A stretch of DNA of 64,000 bases, taken from assembly GCA_002841495.1 (NCBI GenBank), contig PGZV01000010.1, positions 51,657-115,656 of the forward strand, read 5' to 3'. This document shows positions 9,804 through 18,787 of this stretch, piece by piece. The translations under genes and the position numbers were made by a program. The stretch comes from Firmicutes bacterium HGW-Firmicutes-2. GTDB taxonomy: Bacteria; Bacillota; Clostridia; Lachnospirales; Vallitaleaceae. Within the stretch, counting starts at the first letter, position 1. Each line of letters begins with the position of its first letter. The notes under the pieces are model-generated. The model worked only from the letters and a program-made list of their open reading frames with translations. It did no database searches and was not told the origin of the DNA.

Positions 9804-12800
9804 CTAACATTGATTTCCAGTTGATACAAGTCTATATACGGATTTGATTCTGAAATAAAAAAAATAAAAAAAGACAAAAAAAGTCAGACATCCGTCTGAC
9901 TTTTCCCCTTTTAATGCTATGCTTGATCCTACATGAGCTTTTCTTTTTTTATGGCTCAATGGTAACAGTTGCTCTGCTGTAAAAGTGCCTGATGAAATCA
10001 CCCTAGCATAATAGAACATTGGTCTATAGTTTTCTGTGTCTTTATATACACCAAACTTTACACTTTGATCTTCTATATCTCGATACCAATAATAATCATC
10101 TTCCAATCCGATATCCCATGGGTTTTCCATTGGTACCAGACCGGATGGCGCATAATCTGTTATGGTATAGCTTTGATCGATGGCATTTTCATCAATTTTC
10201 CAATCTATGATTACTTTGACGATATCACCGGTCTTAAAGTTCCATTTTTTTGCTCCGGTTTTATAATCTTCATAACTTCTTGTAACCGATACCTTTGCAT
10301 CTTTCTCACGATCAATGAGATTATAGCTGTCATAACTAGCTACAACCAGCACCTCGGATGTCACATCAACAATCTCAAAGGTATCCATTTTAGCAGATGG
10401 TAACGTCACCGAAGTGCCCCACCAATCTTTAAAATCCACATTATAGTTAACACCATCATAGCGATAGGTTAATGTTGCTTCATTTTTATTAGCTGATTCC
10501 AATCGAATATCAACAAAATGAAGAAGGTCCAAATGATTTAAATAGTTTTTTGAGTATCTAGAAGTCACATATTCAAACATTCCTTGAGCGTCTTCATCAT
10601 TTAACATGGCAAGTAATGGTAGCACCATGGAGGTATGTTTAATCTGACTTTCTTCATCACTGGCAAAGATGACTCTTACTTGATTATCAAAGCGTTCTAA
10701 GTGGGGCTTTATAAACTCTCTGTATTGTTTTTCAGCCATAAAATCATCACCAAGGCTTCCATATGCTAACGCTGCTATGATATGATCTTCAAAACTCAAA
10801 TTACCTGTTATCACATAATCGTTTAACTCTAGTAACATTGGCTCACCCAGCTGTGCTAATCCGTAAATCATAAGTCCTTTTGAGCCGGCATTTTTCTTAA
10901 ATAATCCGTTATATAGATATGCTTTTACTTCTGCTTTCTGCTGATCATTTTCTAGATAATTGACCATCTTAACCGTTGTTGCAAGGTCAACTTCACTATA
11001 TGGTAATAGTGTTATGCCACCTTCATCCGTGATATACTCGGATAATTGTACATCTACCTCCGGCAATTCTATGTTGAATATTGAATCCAGTCTCTCTTGT
11101 ACCACAGATGCCAAGTATATCTGATCCACTCTCTTACCTTCAGAATAATATAGATTGTATAAGGTCGATATGTATTGACCTGCTGACTGGTCCGCAAAGG
11201 TTAAGGTTGTCATGCCTTCTGTGCCTGTTGTTATTTTCAGATTCTTGATTGCCTGATAGGTATCATGAACAGCCATTTTTTGATACGTATTAACGACGCG
11301 AATCGTTTCCACATAGCTGTCTGTAAGACCTGACTTTGTCCTAGCTGTTATTCGAATCGCATAATCGCCTGCTTCAAGCTTCCATAGTGGCAGGCTAATT
11401 TTCTCAAATGCCTTACCTGTACTTGAAAATGTGTAATCCACATCTTCACTCATAATCTCGTAATCAATGGTTTCATCCACTTTAAGAGCGTTACCATAAC
11501 CGGCTACATTCACATAGGGATGGTCCCCAACAAGATACGTCTTATTGACCACCGGATTAATGAAAAATGGTAAGGTTACTTTTAATTCTTTTTTCTCTGA
11601 ACCTGCATATAAAGTTTGTGACAAGGCAGATGTTGTAATACGCCATGCCGTTACATTGTCTGGCAGTTTGAAACTGATTTTGCCATAGCCTTGTTCATTG
11701 AGCTTCAGATTCAGGAATAAAGCTGTATCTTTGAACTCGGAACGAACGCTTAGATTCCCTGTAGCTGAATCCATAGCCATTGATGTAGGTGTTTCTGCAG
11801 CGGATTCTGTCTTGGCCATATCCATGCTTTCTTCCATCGCACCATAGCCTCTTAGACCTGTGAAAATAGGACCGCTTGAGAAATTACTGTTATTATGGGA
11901 ACCTTGTTTTATGTGTATACCACTTGAAACCATGCCATACAAACTTTCTAACGCATTGATTTCTTGTTCATTAAGTGCAAATAGTGCTTCATCCACAATA
12001 CTTAGATTAGCTATACCACTTGGTAGGTTTCTGATAACACCATTTTCATCTTTGTAAGTCGCTTTAACTTCAATCGTTACTTCATCACCTGGTTTGTAAC
12101 TCGTTTGATCTGTTGTAACATTCAAATCAACCTTGAATCTCTCTTTGTTCACTTCAACATTCAAGCTTTCTGTTGCTACATAGGTTTCACCTGTGAAGCT
12201 TACACCTGTGATTTCTACATTTGGCATAAATGCTTTCTTATAGGTTGTATCCAAAATAGGTTGATCTGTAATCTTAAGTTCTTTTACGCCACTGGTACCA
12301 AACATGGTCAAATACTGAAGACCAGCTAGGTTACCGGCATTGTCTTTAAGGATAAGTTTCATTGTTTCATCAAGATTATAATTCTCTTGATCTGCTTCAA
12401 TAAATGTTCTATTATCCGCTACATATTCAAAGATATCATTGTTGTTGAAATAATGGGTTTGCTCGATTTTTCTACCCGCCGTATCTTGTGTTTGTGTCAC
12501 GAGACTGTAGTGTATAAAATCTTCTTTGGGTAGTACCAACTTCACTTCGGCAGCACCTCGGCTGTTGGTTATAAGCTCAACCGCTTGATAGTCTGTTGTT
12601 ACCAAATTATACTCATATTTCTTAACCGCTACCTTATTAACAAAGTCATAGGTTTCTCCGATTTCCGTCTTCACCCATTCATTCCTCTTGATAATACCTT
12701 TTATAACATGACCCCCAACGGCTTGTCCTAAGAAGTCATTGGAGTCTTTTGCCGTACCGTCGTTTATACGGTCCAAGGTGATCTTATTTACATTAGCTTT

Positions 12801-14810
12801 TATTATAGCTTCTGTTTCTTTTAGGGTTGATTCAATACCCACATGTATATCATTGGCAAAAATTCGGATATTTTCTGATTGATGGATTTCTCCGCTCTCT
12901 GGAAGGGTTGCGAAAATATTAATACCACCATAATGATCGCCTTGATACCCTTCTTGATAGACGGGTGTATACACAAACTGAGCATTGCCTTCTATGTCCG
13001 TTGTAATCTGACCTTCTACATGGCCTATACCGTACACATTGTATTGCACATTAATATCTGAAACCGGCGTCCCTTCAAAGAAACTTGTGTTCACCTTAAT
13101 ATTCATGGATTCGCCAACAAATATTGCTTCTTTTTCTTTGATCATCTCCATTTTGTAATCTGGCTTAACATACTTATCTACTGTTATATAATGAGATGCC
13201 AATGTTTGGTCATTCATCATGATATTAATCTGATAGCCACCCGGTTCTAGATTTGGAAGTTCTAATGCACCATCATAAAAACCATTTTCCAGTTGGACTT
13301 CCTTTGTAATCAAAGGGATCTGTTTATCCATACCCGGCCAATAACTTCTAAAAAACCAGTTCTGTTTGGTGACTTCGACGCGGACCTTACTTGGATGATT
13401 ACCTGTTTCTCTATTTTGAAGAAAACCAAAGAAAGCTACTTGATCATCGGGTTGATAGAGCCCGCGATCTGTTTGGAAATGGGTCCAATAGTCCTGTTTA
13501 TCAAATCTATATCCTTTATACTGATAATTCAAGCTTTCTATATTCTTATAGGTCAGATGGTAAAAAACCATATCATCTGAGGTGTTGTCTTCAAATACCG
13601 CTAAACCTTCTTGATTGGCTACGGCTGTTGTTGAAGTACCCATGACCGATACTTTAGCACCTGAAGCCGGTTTTTCACTTATTAAATCATGCATCCAAAA
13701 ATAACCATGGGTATGATCTGCAAAGTAATAATAACTCAAATCCGTAACTTGTATAAAAGTCTGAAATTGCATATCTTCCCACTTGGATTGAACCATATAG
13801 AATCCCGGTTCTAACATGGTTGGCAATCTAAGATTATCTTCATAGCCATCAGGAGATTCTAGAGTCTGTTCAAATTCTAGTACTTTTTCAAGATCTAATG
13901 TTCCACTATCATCAGGCAACTGATTAAAGTTCGACCAGATCGGATAATTGCCATAAGATTTTATTGCTTCAGAAAAACTGTCAATTGAATCATAGGCATA
14001 AACAGCTGAAGTGATTTTTAGTTCTGCCGTCTTATCATAGATTGAAAAATTAAAAGGTATAAATAAGGCTTCTTTTGACGAAAAATCATTTAACAGTCTT
14101 CTGTAATTAAAATAGCCTTTTGGTTCTTTAAACAGTCCACTGGCTGTTGAAGCTGTCTCAAAAGAAAATACATGATCTGTTGCCAACGTTTCACCTGAAA
14201 CTTCTAGAGGTAAACCTGCTTTAACCGTAATCGTATACAAGGTTTCCGGCTCGAGTTTCTTAGGCACAAACACCATCGTATTGCCATAAGGTTCGAAATA
14301 CCCGTTCACCATCGGCTCAATTGAAAAATACTGTGACAGGTCTTTCACTTTTCCATTAAAATATAATTCAATACCACTATCGGTCGGTACACCTGTTGAT
14401 TGATGTCTTGGTAAGTTACCCACAACCGCGAATAAGCTCTTAGTTTGAAACACCCAGGAAGTGTTGCCTACCATGAATTTATATACTTGATTTTCCTCTA
14501 AAGGCTTTTCAAAACTCAGTACCAATTGTTCATCTACTTCTTCAAGTGTAAATGCCACTTCCGGTTTTATGACCAATTGATTCTTAACCTCATCTAAGGT
14601 CATTTCTTTCCCTTCTTCAAAGCCAATTAAAAAGGTTGTTGCTACATCAATCCCTCTATCATCTACTGAGGTGGGCGTTAGGGACACACCATCCCTAAAG
14701 CTTTCTGCATAAACATAATTTGAATTATTTCCTGTAAAATACTGATAACCAAATATTCCTGTAATCATAACAACAATCATGGTGAAACTAATGATGACTC
14801 TTTTATCCAT
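9804..14810 (-). CDS. Alpha-2-macroglobulin-like surface protein, thioester-free; 3' end probably frameshifted
   Basis: A giant exported protein with an N-terminal signal anchor (about residues 5-25). Ig-like and MG-type domains follow: an A2M_N/MG2 segment at RFDKQDYWTHFQTDRGLYQP, a bait-like region, SIVDEALFAL, and the A2M domain at LPDNVTAWRITTSALSQTLY. Bacterial A2Ms are thought to trap foreign proteases at the envelope. The thioester motif (CxEQ) is absent, and no cysteine occurs anywhere before the tail. After residue 1613 (SSGTFTAE) the frame becomes basic and low-complexity and runs through a rho-independent terminator. A shift of one base gives ATVTIEP and a TAA stop at 9949, a typical A2M ending. 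The natural gene therefore probably ends at 9949 and carries a 1-bp deletion near 9971. The start has a good AAGGAAG site. Confidence 0.88.
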   Translation of the reverse strand: MDKRVIISFTMIVVMITGIFGYQYFTGNNSNYVYAESFRDGVSLTPTSVDDRGIDVATTFLIGFEEGKEMTLDEVKNQLVIKPEVAFTLEEVDEQLVLSFEKPLEENQVYKFMVGNTSWVFQTKSLFAVVGNLPRHQSTGVPTDSGIELYFNGKVKDLSQYFSIEPMVNGYFEPYGNTMVFVPKKLEPETLYTITVKAGLPLEVSGETLATDHVFSFETASTASGLFKEPKGYFNYRRLLNDFSSKEALFIPFNFSIYDKTAELKITSAVYAYDSIDSFSEAIKSYGNYPIWSNFNQLPDDSGTLDLEKVLEFEQTLESPDGYEDNLRLPTMLEPGFYMVQSKWEDMQFQTFIQVTDLSYYYFADHTHGYFWMHDLISEKPASGAKVSVMGTSTTAVANQEGLAVFEDNTSDDMVFYHLTYKNIESLNYQYKGYRFDKQDYWTHFQTDRGLYQPDDQVAFFGFLQNRETGNHPSKVRVEVTKQNWFFRSYWPGMDKQIPLITKEVQLENGFYDGALELPNLEPGGYQINIMMNDQTLASHYITVDKYVKPDYKMEMIKEKEAIFVGESMNIKVNTSFFEGTPVSDINVQYNVYGIGHVEGQITTDIEGNAQFVYTPVYQEGYQGDHYGGINIFATLPESGEIHQSENIRIFANDIHVGIESTLKETEAIIKANVNKITLDRINDGTAKDSNDFLGQAVGGHVIKGIIKRNEWVKTEIGETYDFVNKVAVKKYEYNLVTTDYQAVELITNSRGAAEVKLVLPKEDFIHYSLVTQTQDTAGRKIEQTHYFNNNDIFEYVADNRTFIEADQENYNLDETMKLILKDNAGNLAGLQYLTMFGTSGVKELKITDQPILDTTYKKAFMPNVEITGVSFTGETYVATESLNVEVNKERFKVDLNVTTDQTSYKPGDEVTIEVKATYKDENGVIRNLPSGIANLSIVDEALFALNEQEINALESLYGMVSSGIHIKQGSHNNSNFSSGPIFTGLRGYGAMEESMDMAKTESAAETPTSMAMDSATGNLSVRSEFKDTALFLNLKLNEQGYGKISFKLPDNVTAWRITTSALSQTLYAGSEKKELKVTLPFFINPVVNKTYLVGDHPYVNVAGYGNALKVDETIDYEIMSEDVDYTFSSTGKAFEKISLPLWKLEAGDYAIRITARTKSGLTDSYVETIRVVNTYQKMAVHDTYQAIKNLKITTGTEGMTTLTFADQSAGQYISTLYNLYYSEGKRVDQIYLASVVQERLDSIFNIELPEVDVQLSEYITDEGGITLLPYSEVDLATTVKMVNYLENDQQKAEVKAYLYNGLFKKNAGSKGLMIYGLAQLGEPMLLELNDYVITGNLSFEDHIIAALAYGSLGDDFMAEKQYREFIKPHLERFDNQVRVIFASDEESQIKHTSMVLPLLAMLNDEDAQGMFEYVTSRYSKNYLNHLDLLHFVDIRLESANKNEATLTYRYDGVNYNVDFKDWWGTSVTLPSAKMDTFEIVDVTSEVLVVASYDSYNLIDREKDAKVSVTRSYEDYKTGAKKWNFKTGDIVKVIIDWKIDENAIDQSYTITDYAPSGLVPMENPWDIGLEDDYYWYRDIEDQSVKFGVYKDTENYRPMFYYARVISSGTFTAEQLLPLSHKKRKAHVGSSIALKGEKSDGCLTFFVFFYFFYFRIKSVYRLVSTGNQC
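9873..9904 (-). terminator. Rho-independent terminator after the A2M-like gene
   Basis: An 8-bp perfect stem, AGTCAGAC/GTCTGACT, with a 4-base loop is followed on the minus strand by a long run of T residues. It lies about 45 bp beyond the TAA at 9949 but inside the open frame as read, which supports 9949 as the real stop. Confidence 0.85.
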
Positions 14811-14990
14811 TTCTATCTTCCTTCCCGACTTATAATTAGTTAATACACTTAGATTATATGCTCATTTCTTATATCTTTTTACTTATAACCTAAAGAAGTC
14901 CAGCAACTGGGATCGTCAAGCTGCTAATGCCTTTATTTTTATGACGAATCCATTATAAATATGTTCCAAGATTTATGTTACAGAATGATT

Positions 14991-15027
14991 AAAACCGTCT
15001 CACCATATAAATGGCTGAGACGGTTTT
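14991..15027 (-). terminator. Terminator of the cyclophilin gene
   Basis: The inverted repeat AAAACCGTCTCA / TGAGACGGTTTT has an extra CCAT/ATGG pairing inside the loop. It lies about 45 bp after the stop of the peptidyl-prolyl isomerase gene; T-richness on both sides would allow it to work in either direction. Confidence 0.8.
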
Positions 15028-15071
15028 CTATCTTTGCCTAAACCGGCTTTTACTATTATTCTGTTATACTG

Positions 15072-15806
15072 CTATTCTATTATTCTGATCTCAATTTTTT
15101 CTATGATGACATCTTCTATGGGTCTCGTTTGATTTGCTTCTACTTTCACGATGGCATCCACAACCTCCATGCCTGATTGTACCTGACCAAATACGGTATG
15201 TTTACCATACAGCCATGGTGTACCGCCCACTTCTTTATACGTATTAATCATTTCCTCTGGAAAACCACCTTGTTCCATACTAAGCGCTACATCCTCTGTA
15301 GGATTAGAAAGCTGTACGATGAAGAACTGGCTACCATTGGTTGCAGGTCCTGAGTTTGCCATACACAAAGCCCCTCTATAAGGAAATAAAAGCCCGAATT
15401 CATCTTCAAATGGCTCACCCCATATGCTTTCGCCTCCGGTACCGGTGCCTGTAGGATCCCCACCTTGAATCATAAAATCATCCATAACTCTATGAAAAAT
15501 CAACCCATCATAATAACCGTTTTCTGCATGGGTTTTAAAATTTTCAACTGCCTTTGGGGCAACCTCCGGAAAAAGTAATATCTCAATCACACCGTGATTC
15601 GTTGTCATCGTTGCAAGTATATCACCTTTTTCAGGTTCTTTCATTTGCTCAAAATTCATAAGTTCAGCAATCTCAGTTTCCTCAATGTTTTCATTATTTT
15701 TGTCCAACTGCTCATCGCTTGCAGATTTATCTTTTTGGCAGGCAGCCAATGTCACTATCATCGTACCTACTAAGATGCCTATTAATAATTTATGCTTTGC
15801 TCTCAT
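15072..15806 (-). CDS. Cyclophilin-type peptidyl-prolyl cis-trans isomerase, lipoprotein
   Basis: This exported isomerase probably assists folding at the outer face of the membrane. The start at 15806 follows AAGGAAGG and gives a lipoprotein signal with lipobox LAAC (cysteine near residue 23), then a charged linker and a cyclophilin domain (about 60-240). The domain shows the [19 protein letters not shown] core, [19 protein letters not shown] and a C-terminal [18 protein letters not shown]. The catalytic Arg in FHRV and the Phe/Gln of SQFFI are present. Longer in-frame upstream codons would overlap the CoA-binding gene and spoil the signal peptide. The gene follows that gene by 26 bp. Confidence 0.93.
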   Translation of the reverse strand: MRAKHKLLIGILVGTMIVTLAACQKDKSASDEQLDKNNENIEETEIAELMNFEQMKEPEKGDILATMTTNHGVIEILLFPEVAPKAVENFKTHAENGYYDGLIFHRVMDDFMIQGGDPTGTGTGGESIWGEPFEDEFGLLFPYRGALCMANSGPATNGSQFFIVQLSNPTEDVALSMEQGGFPEEMINTYKEVGGTPWLYGKHTVFGQVQSGMEVVDAIVKVEANQTRPIEDVIIEKIEIRIIE

Positions 15807-15832
15807 TTTATTCGCCTTCCTTAATGTCGTTA

Positions 15833-16213
15833 TTATTTCTCTGATAATAGAACCAAGACACATGACTCCAACACTTCAATACCATGATTTTTGGCTTTTT
15901 GAATCAATGGGGCGCTCGCTGAACCCGGTTGCAATAGAATTTTCTTAATGCCTTTCTCTATAACGTCATCCAAAATTCTAATGCCAATGGAAGGGCTTAT
16001 AACAAAATCCACCACATCAATAGGCCCATCATACTCTGTCAATTTTTGGTATGACTTCTCACCAAGTACTGTATCATAATTCCTTGATACCGGTATTACC
16101 GTATAACCTTCGTCTAATAATCTCTGTGTTATTTTTCTTCCATAGCTTCTATTTTTTTCACTGGCGCCTATGACTGCCCAGTTCTTGTGCTCTAACCATT
16201 CATGTTGACTCAT
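15833..16213 (-). CDS. CoA-binding (YccU-like) Rossmann protein
   Basis: A 126-residue single-domain protein of the CoA-binding-2 family. It has an N-terminal [17 protein letters not shown] nucleotide loop, [17 protein letters not shown] and [18 protein letters not shown], plus the [22 protein letters not shown] segment. These match the family's CoA-contacting motifs, including the conserved Q-x-G. The physiological role of YccU proteins is not established. ATG at 16213 is preferred; a GTG three codons earlier is possible. It lies upstream of the lipoprotein cyclophilin on the same strand. Confidence 0.88.
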   Translation of the reverse strand: MSQHEWLEHKNWAVIGASEKNRSYGRKITQRLLDEGYTVIPVSRNYDTVLGEKSYQKLTEYDGPIDVVDFVISPSIGIRILDDVIEKGIKKILLQPGSASAPLIQKAKNHGIEVLESCVLVLLSEK

Positions 16214-16339
16214 TTTATTCACTCTCTTTCATTATTCGGAAAATCTTGTTTTCCATTTGATAATCATTGTTATTTGTGTTATGCTTAAGTTAGTATTTTG
16301 ACGCTTTAACTAAGCTAGTATACCACAAAGGAGACCATT

Positions 16340-16513
16340 ATGTTACCTCAAGATCCATATATATTACTCAGCATGATTAATATGAAGCTACGCAACCACC
16401 ACAAGACTTTAGATGAATATTGTTTAAGTGAGAATCATCATAAAGATCAGATTACTGAGGCCCTTGCCAAGGTCAACTATGCTTATGACCCACATATAAA
16501 CCAGTTCAAATAA
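16340..16513 (+). CDS. DUF4250 family small protein
   Basis: A 57-residue open frame on the plus strand behind AAAGGAGA. It begins MLPQDPYILLSMINMKLRN and ends YDPHINQF. This matches the pattern of the DUF4250 family: 'LPxDPYILLSxVNxKLRD', an acidic helix-turn segment, then 'GYxYxxxxNQF'. The family is widespread in Clostridia; its function is unknown. The middle of the protein could form a short helix-turn-helix. It is transcribed away from the CoA-binding gene and ends facing the acetyltransferase gene. Confidence 0.85.
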   Translation: MLPQDPYILLSMINMKLRNHHKTLDEYCLSENHHKDQITEALAKVNYAYDPHINQFK

Positions 16514-16549
16514 ATTCTAAAATAGTTCTGTCATTATATACCCAGTCTT

Positions 16550-17050
16550 CTAGTCTTCCAACAGTTTTTCATAAATAACCACATCTAAAAGTCGGTCAAA
16601 TTTCTTCCCGACTTCTTTAAAATGCGCACATTTAAAATAGCCCAGTCTTTCAAAAAGCTTAATACTACCGATGTTTTCAGCACAAATCACGCCAAGCAAA
16701 GCTCTAAAACTATGTTTTTTCCCAAAGTCTTCAATGAATTTCAACGCTTCATACCCGATGCCTTTACCATGATAGGCTTCCTCTAAATAGACAGTAACCT
16801 CGGCGGTCTGATCATAGGCTTCTCTTGGCTTATATCTGTTTAAAAGGACATATCCGATAAATTTGTCTTCCTTGAGAATTTTATAAGATGGAAATCGCTC
16901 TAGCCCTGAAAAAAGGATCTGTTCCATTTCATGTTCATCTAATGGCGTAATTGAGAACGTGGATGTGGAGGTTTTAATATAATGGTTATATAAGACTAAA
17001 GCTTCTTTTACATCTTCTTTTGTCATAGGTTCGAAAATAATTTGTATCAT
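16550..17050 (-). CDS. GNAT family N-acetyltransferase (phosphinothricin-acetyltransferase-like)
   Basis: A 166-residue GNAT domain protein that would transfer an acetyl group from acetyl-CoA to a small amine. The acetyl-CoA motif A is YHGKGIGYEALKFIEDFGKK (about 94-113), preceded by the strand AEVTVYLEEAY. The following ALLGVICAENIGSIKLFERLGY is characteristic of the PAT/YncA subgroup. The substrate cannot be told from the sequence; amino-acid analogues or other amines are typical. It lies 19 bp downstream of the nicotinamidase-like gene on the same strand. Confidence 0.9.
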   Translation of the reverse strand: MIQIIFEPMTKEDVKEALVLYNHYIKTSTSTFSITPLDEHEMEQILFSGLERFPSYKILKEDKFIGYVLLNRYKPREAYDQTAEVTVYLEEAYHGKGIGYEALKFIEDFGKKHSFRALLGVICAENIGSIKLFERLGYFKCAHFKEVGKKFDRLLDVVIYEKLLED

Positions 17051-17069
17051 GCCTGTTATAACCTCTAGC

Positions 17070-17720
17070 TTAACTTATTTTTATTTCTTTTACGACTTTT
17101 ACACCGTTATCCATCATACTTTTTAGGAACAAGCCATGCATCAGGTCTCCATGGTGAAAGCCTTCAATATCAAAAGTCTGAACAAGAGACTCACATACAT
17201 AGACCTCTCCATCTAATTGATGCTCATTTAAATAAGCTCTTAATGTAACCGCGTATTGATACACACAAATATCTGTGACACATCCAATAACCAGGAAGTT
17301 TGATAAATTTAGATCTATAGCGGCAGGATTATGAGCCAGTATACCATTGGTACTGTTTTTGTGTATCGTTATCAGTCCTTGAGCTTCTAAGGCTGCAAGT
17401 GTATCCACCAAGTCGCTTTCTTCTGTATCACCGACACAATGGGTGGGATAAGCCGAAAATTCCTTGGCATCCTGCGGATGATGATCTGTATAAGCATATA
17501 CTTTTATACCTTTTGATAAAGCTTCTTCACTAAGGGCTACTATTTCAGGGATCATCCTACCGACTCTAGGACTATAAAGGGCACCCGCTTCAGCAAAGCC
17601 TTTATTTATATCGATTACCGCTAAAATGGTTTTAGCAGGATCAAAATCATCTAACCGTACATTTTCAATACCACTCAGTTGTGCTTCCATAGCTTCTATA
17701 GCTGATTTTATGTTATCCAT
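17070..17720 (-). CDS. Isochorismatase-like hydrolase (nicotinamidase-type)
   Basis: A cysteine hydrolase of the isochorismatase fold. The catalytic Asp is expected in AVIDINKGF (about residue 37), the Lys near IHKNSTNGI, and the nucleophilic Cys in IGCVTDICV (second Cys). The metal-site pair in TDHHPQDAKEF and the motif FSAYPTHCVGDTEES resemble nicotinamidases (PncA), which turn nicotinamide into nicotinate for NAD salvage. ATG at 17720 follows AAGGTGG at good spacing; a TTG at 17729 would overlap the preceding gene. It is coupled with a tiny cysteine-rich protein gene upstream (5-bp gap). The exact amide substrate is uncertain. Confidence 0.87.
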   Translation of the reverse strand: MDNIKSAIEAMEAQLSGIENVRLDDFDPAKTILAVIDINKGFAEAGALYSPRVGRMIPEIVALSEEALSKGIKVYAYTDHHPQDAKEFSAYPTHCVGDTEESDLVDTLAALEAQGLITIHKNSTNGILAHNPAAIDLNLSNFLVIGCVTDICVYQYAVTLRAYLNEHQLDGEVYVCESLVQTFDIEGFHHGDLMHGLFLKSMMDNGVKVVKEIKIS

Positions 17721-17725
17721 TGTTA

Positions 17726-17929
17726 TCAACCACCTTTCTGGTTCTCATTTTTTAGTGTATACATATTACAGTACTGTCCAGCAGACTTATATACAACTAA
17801 ACATGGCATTTGTTTTGACTTGAATCCGAAGTACTTACAACCTTTCGGATTTTTTACATCCCATGTCACATAGTAATACAAACAACCTATACAGCTTTTC
17901 ACTTCTTTTTGATCTTCCAAATCTTTCAT
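17726..17929 (-). CDS. Small cysteine-rich protein, possible metal-binding mini-protein
   Basis: A 67-residue protein with five cysteines in the arrangement CIGC...GCKYFGFKSKQMPC...GQYC. The spacing of two CxxC-like pairs around an aromatic YYYVTWD segment suggests a zinc- or iron-binding fold. Similar short proteins, often misnamed as uracil-DNA glycosylase fragments, occur in anaerobes, but I know of no established function. It ends 5 bp before the nicotinamidase-like gene and is almost certainly co-transcribed with it. Confidence 0.75.
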   Translation of the reverse strand: MKDLEDQKEVKSCIGCLYYYVTWDVKNPKGCKYFGFKSKQMPCLVVYKSAGQYCNMYTLKNENQKGG

Positions 17930-17971
17930 CCCCTATTATTGGCTAGGTTTATGGATTAATTTAGTTAATGA

Positions 17972-18565
17972 CTAATTTAACATCGTTTGAATGATCGGCA
18001 AATGATTACGCACATCAGCTACGATGAATTTCCCTACAATCCTTTTTTCTTGATCTCGAATCACCAACATGTAATTTTCCTTCGTTATCAAATAGAGTCC
18101 AATACTGGCTCTTTTTTTACTGAGTTCAGCTGTGAAGCCTTTGGCAGAATCATAATTAAAAGCGAGGATCATAGACATTTGTCGATCCGGTTGAAAGTAA
18201 AACTGATCCTTTTTAACGATTAGATTGCCCACTGTAAAGTCATGCCAAGTATTGTGACGCATGCAAGGTAAATAAGATCCTTTTTCAGTAACTTCTGATA
18301 AATCAAATGCTTTTTTCATGAATTGGTCCAATACCGTTCTAGCAACATAGAATATAATAACCGCGCCTAAAACACCTTGAAAAAATGTATTGCCTAATTT
18401 TTCTTGTTGGATATTTTCCACAAGTGCACCTGTTAGAATCAACTCTCGAATAGCCTTTGATAAAAAAACCGCCGTCCAAGTAACCAACAACAGTAAAAAT
18501 GGGAACTTGCCAAACATTCTGTTGGCTGACTTTCTATATTCCTCTTGGTTGATAATGGGTTTCAT
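17972..18565 (-). CDS. Membrane protein with C-terminal YcxB-like domain
   Basis: A 197-residue protein with two predicted membrane helices (about residues 20-38, FPFLLLLVTWTAVFL, and 62-80, FFQGVLGAVIIFYVARTVL). A soluble C-terminal beta domain follows (about 95-190) in which FTVGNLIVKKDQFYF and KENYMLVIRDQEK resemble the PH-like YcxB fold. No function is known for this class. An AGGAGGT site precedes the start. It is transcribed divergently from mscS. Confidence 0.72.
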   Translation of the reverse strand: MKPIINQEEYRKSANRMFGKFPFLLLLVTWTAVFLSKAIRELILTGALVENIQQEKLGNTFFQGVLGAVIIFYVARTVLDQFMKKAFDLSEVTEKGSYLPCMRHNTWHDFTVGNLIVKKDQFYFQPDRQMSMILAFNYDSAKGFTAELSKKRASIGLYLITKENYMLVIRDQEKRIVGKFIVADVRNHLPIIQTMLN

Positions 18566-18723
18566 AATACCTCCTAATTTTGTCCAGAGCCTTAATTATG
18601 TCATGAACTCAGCATATTTTTAAGACCATCATATCACAGAGGGGTTCATTGTGCTAGAAGAAAATCATGGATTCTTTCCATTTTATATCAACTTATGTTA
18701 AACTAATAAGAAGAAAAAACATA

Positions 18724-18760
18724 CCACTGAAGCTAACCTATATTATCGTTAGTGAAGTGG
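18724..18760 (+). promoter_or_regulatory. Inverted repeat in the mscS leader
   Basis: Arms CCACT...CTAAC and GTTAG...AGTGG flank a 10-base AT-rich loop, ending 28 bp before the mscS start. It could be a leader hairpin or an operator for a dimeric regulator. No T-run follows, so it is not a terminator. Confidence 0.4.
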
Positions 18761-18787
18761 ATTCATTATGTAAAGGAGATTTTCACT

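Noticed and set aside
9876..9972. Programmed -1 frameshift in the A2M-like gene
   Set aside because: No slippery heptamer (X XXY YYZ) with a downstream structure at the shift point; the hairpin downstream is a plain terminator. A deletion or sequencing error is simpler.
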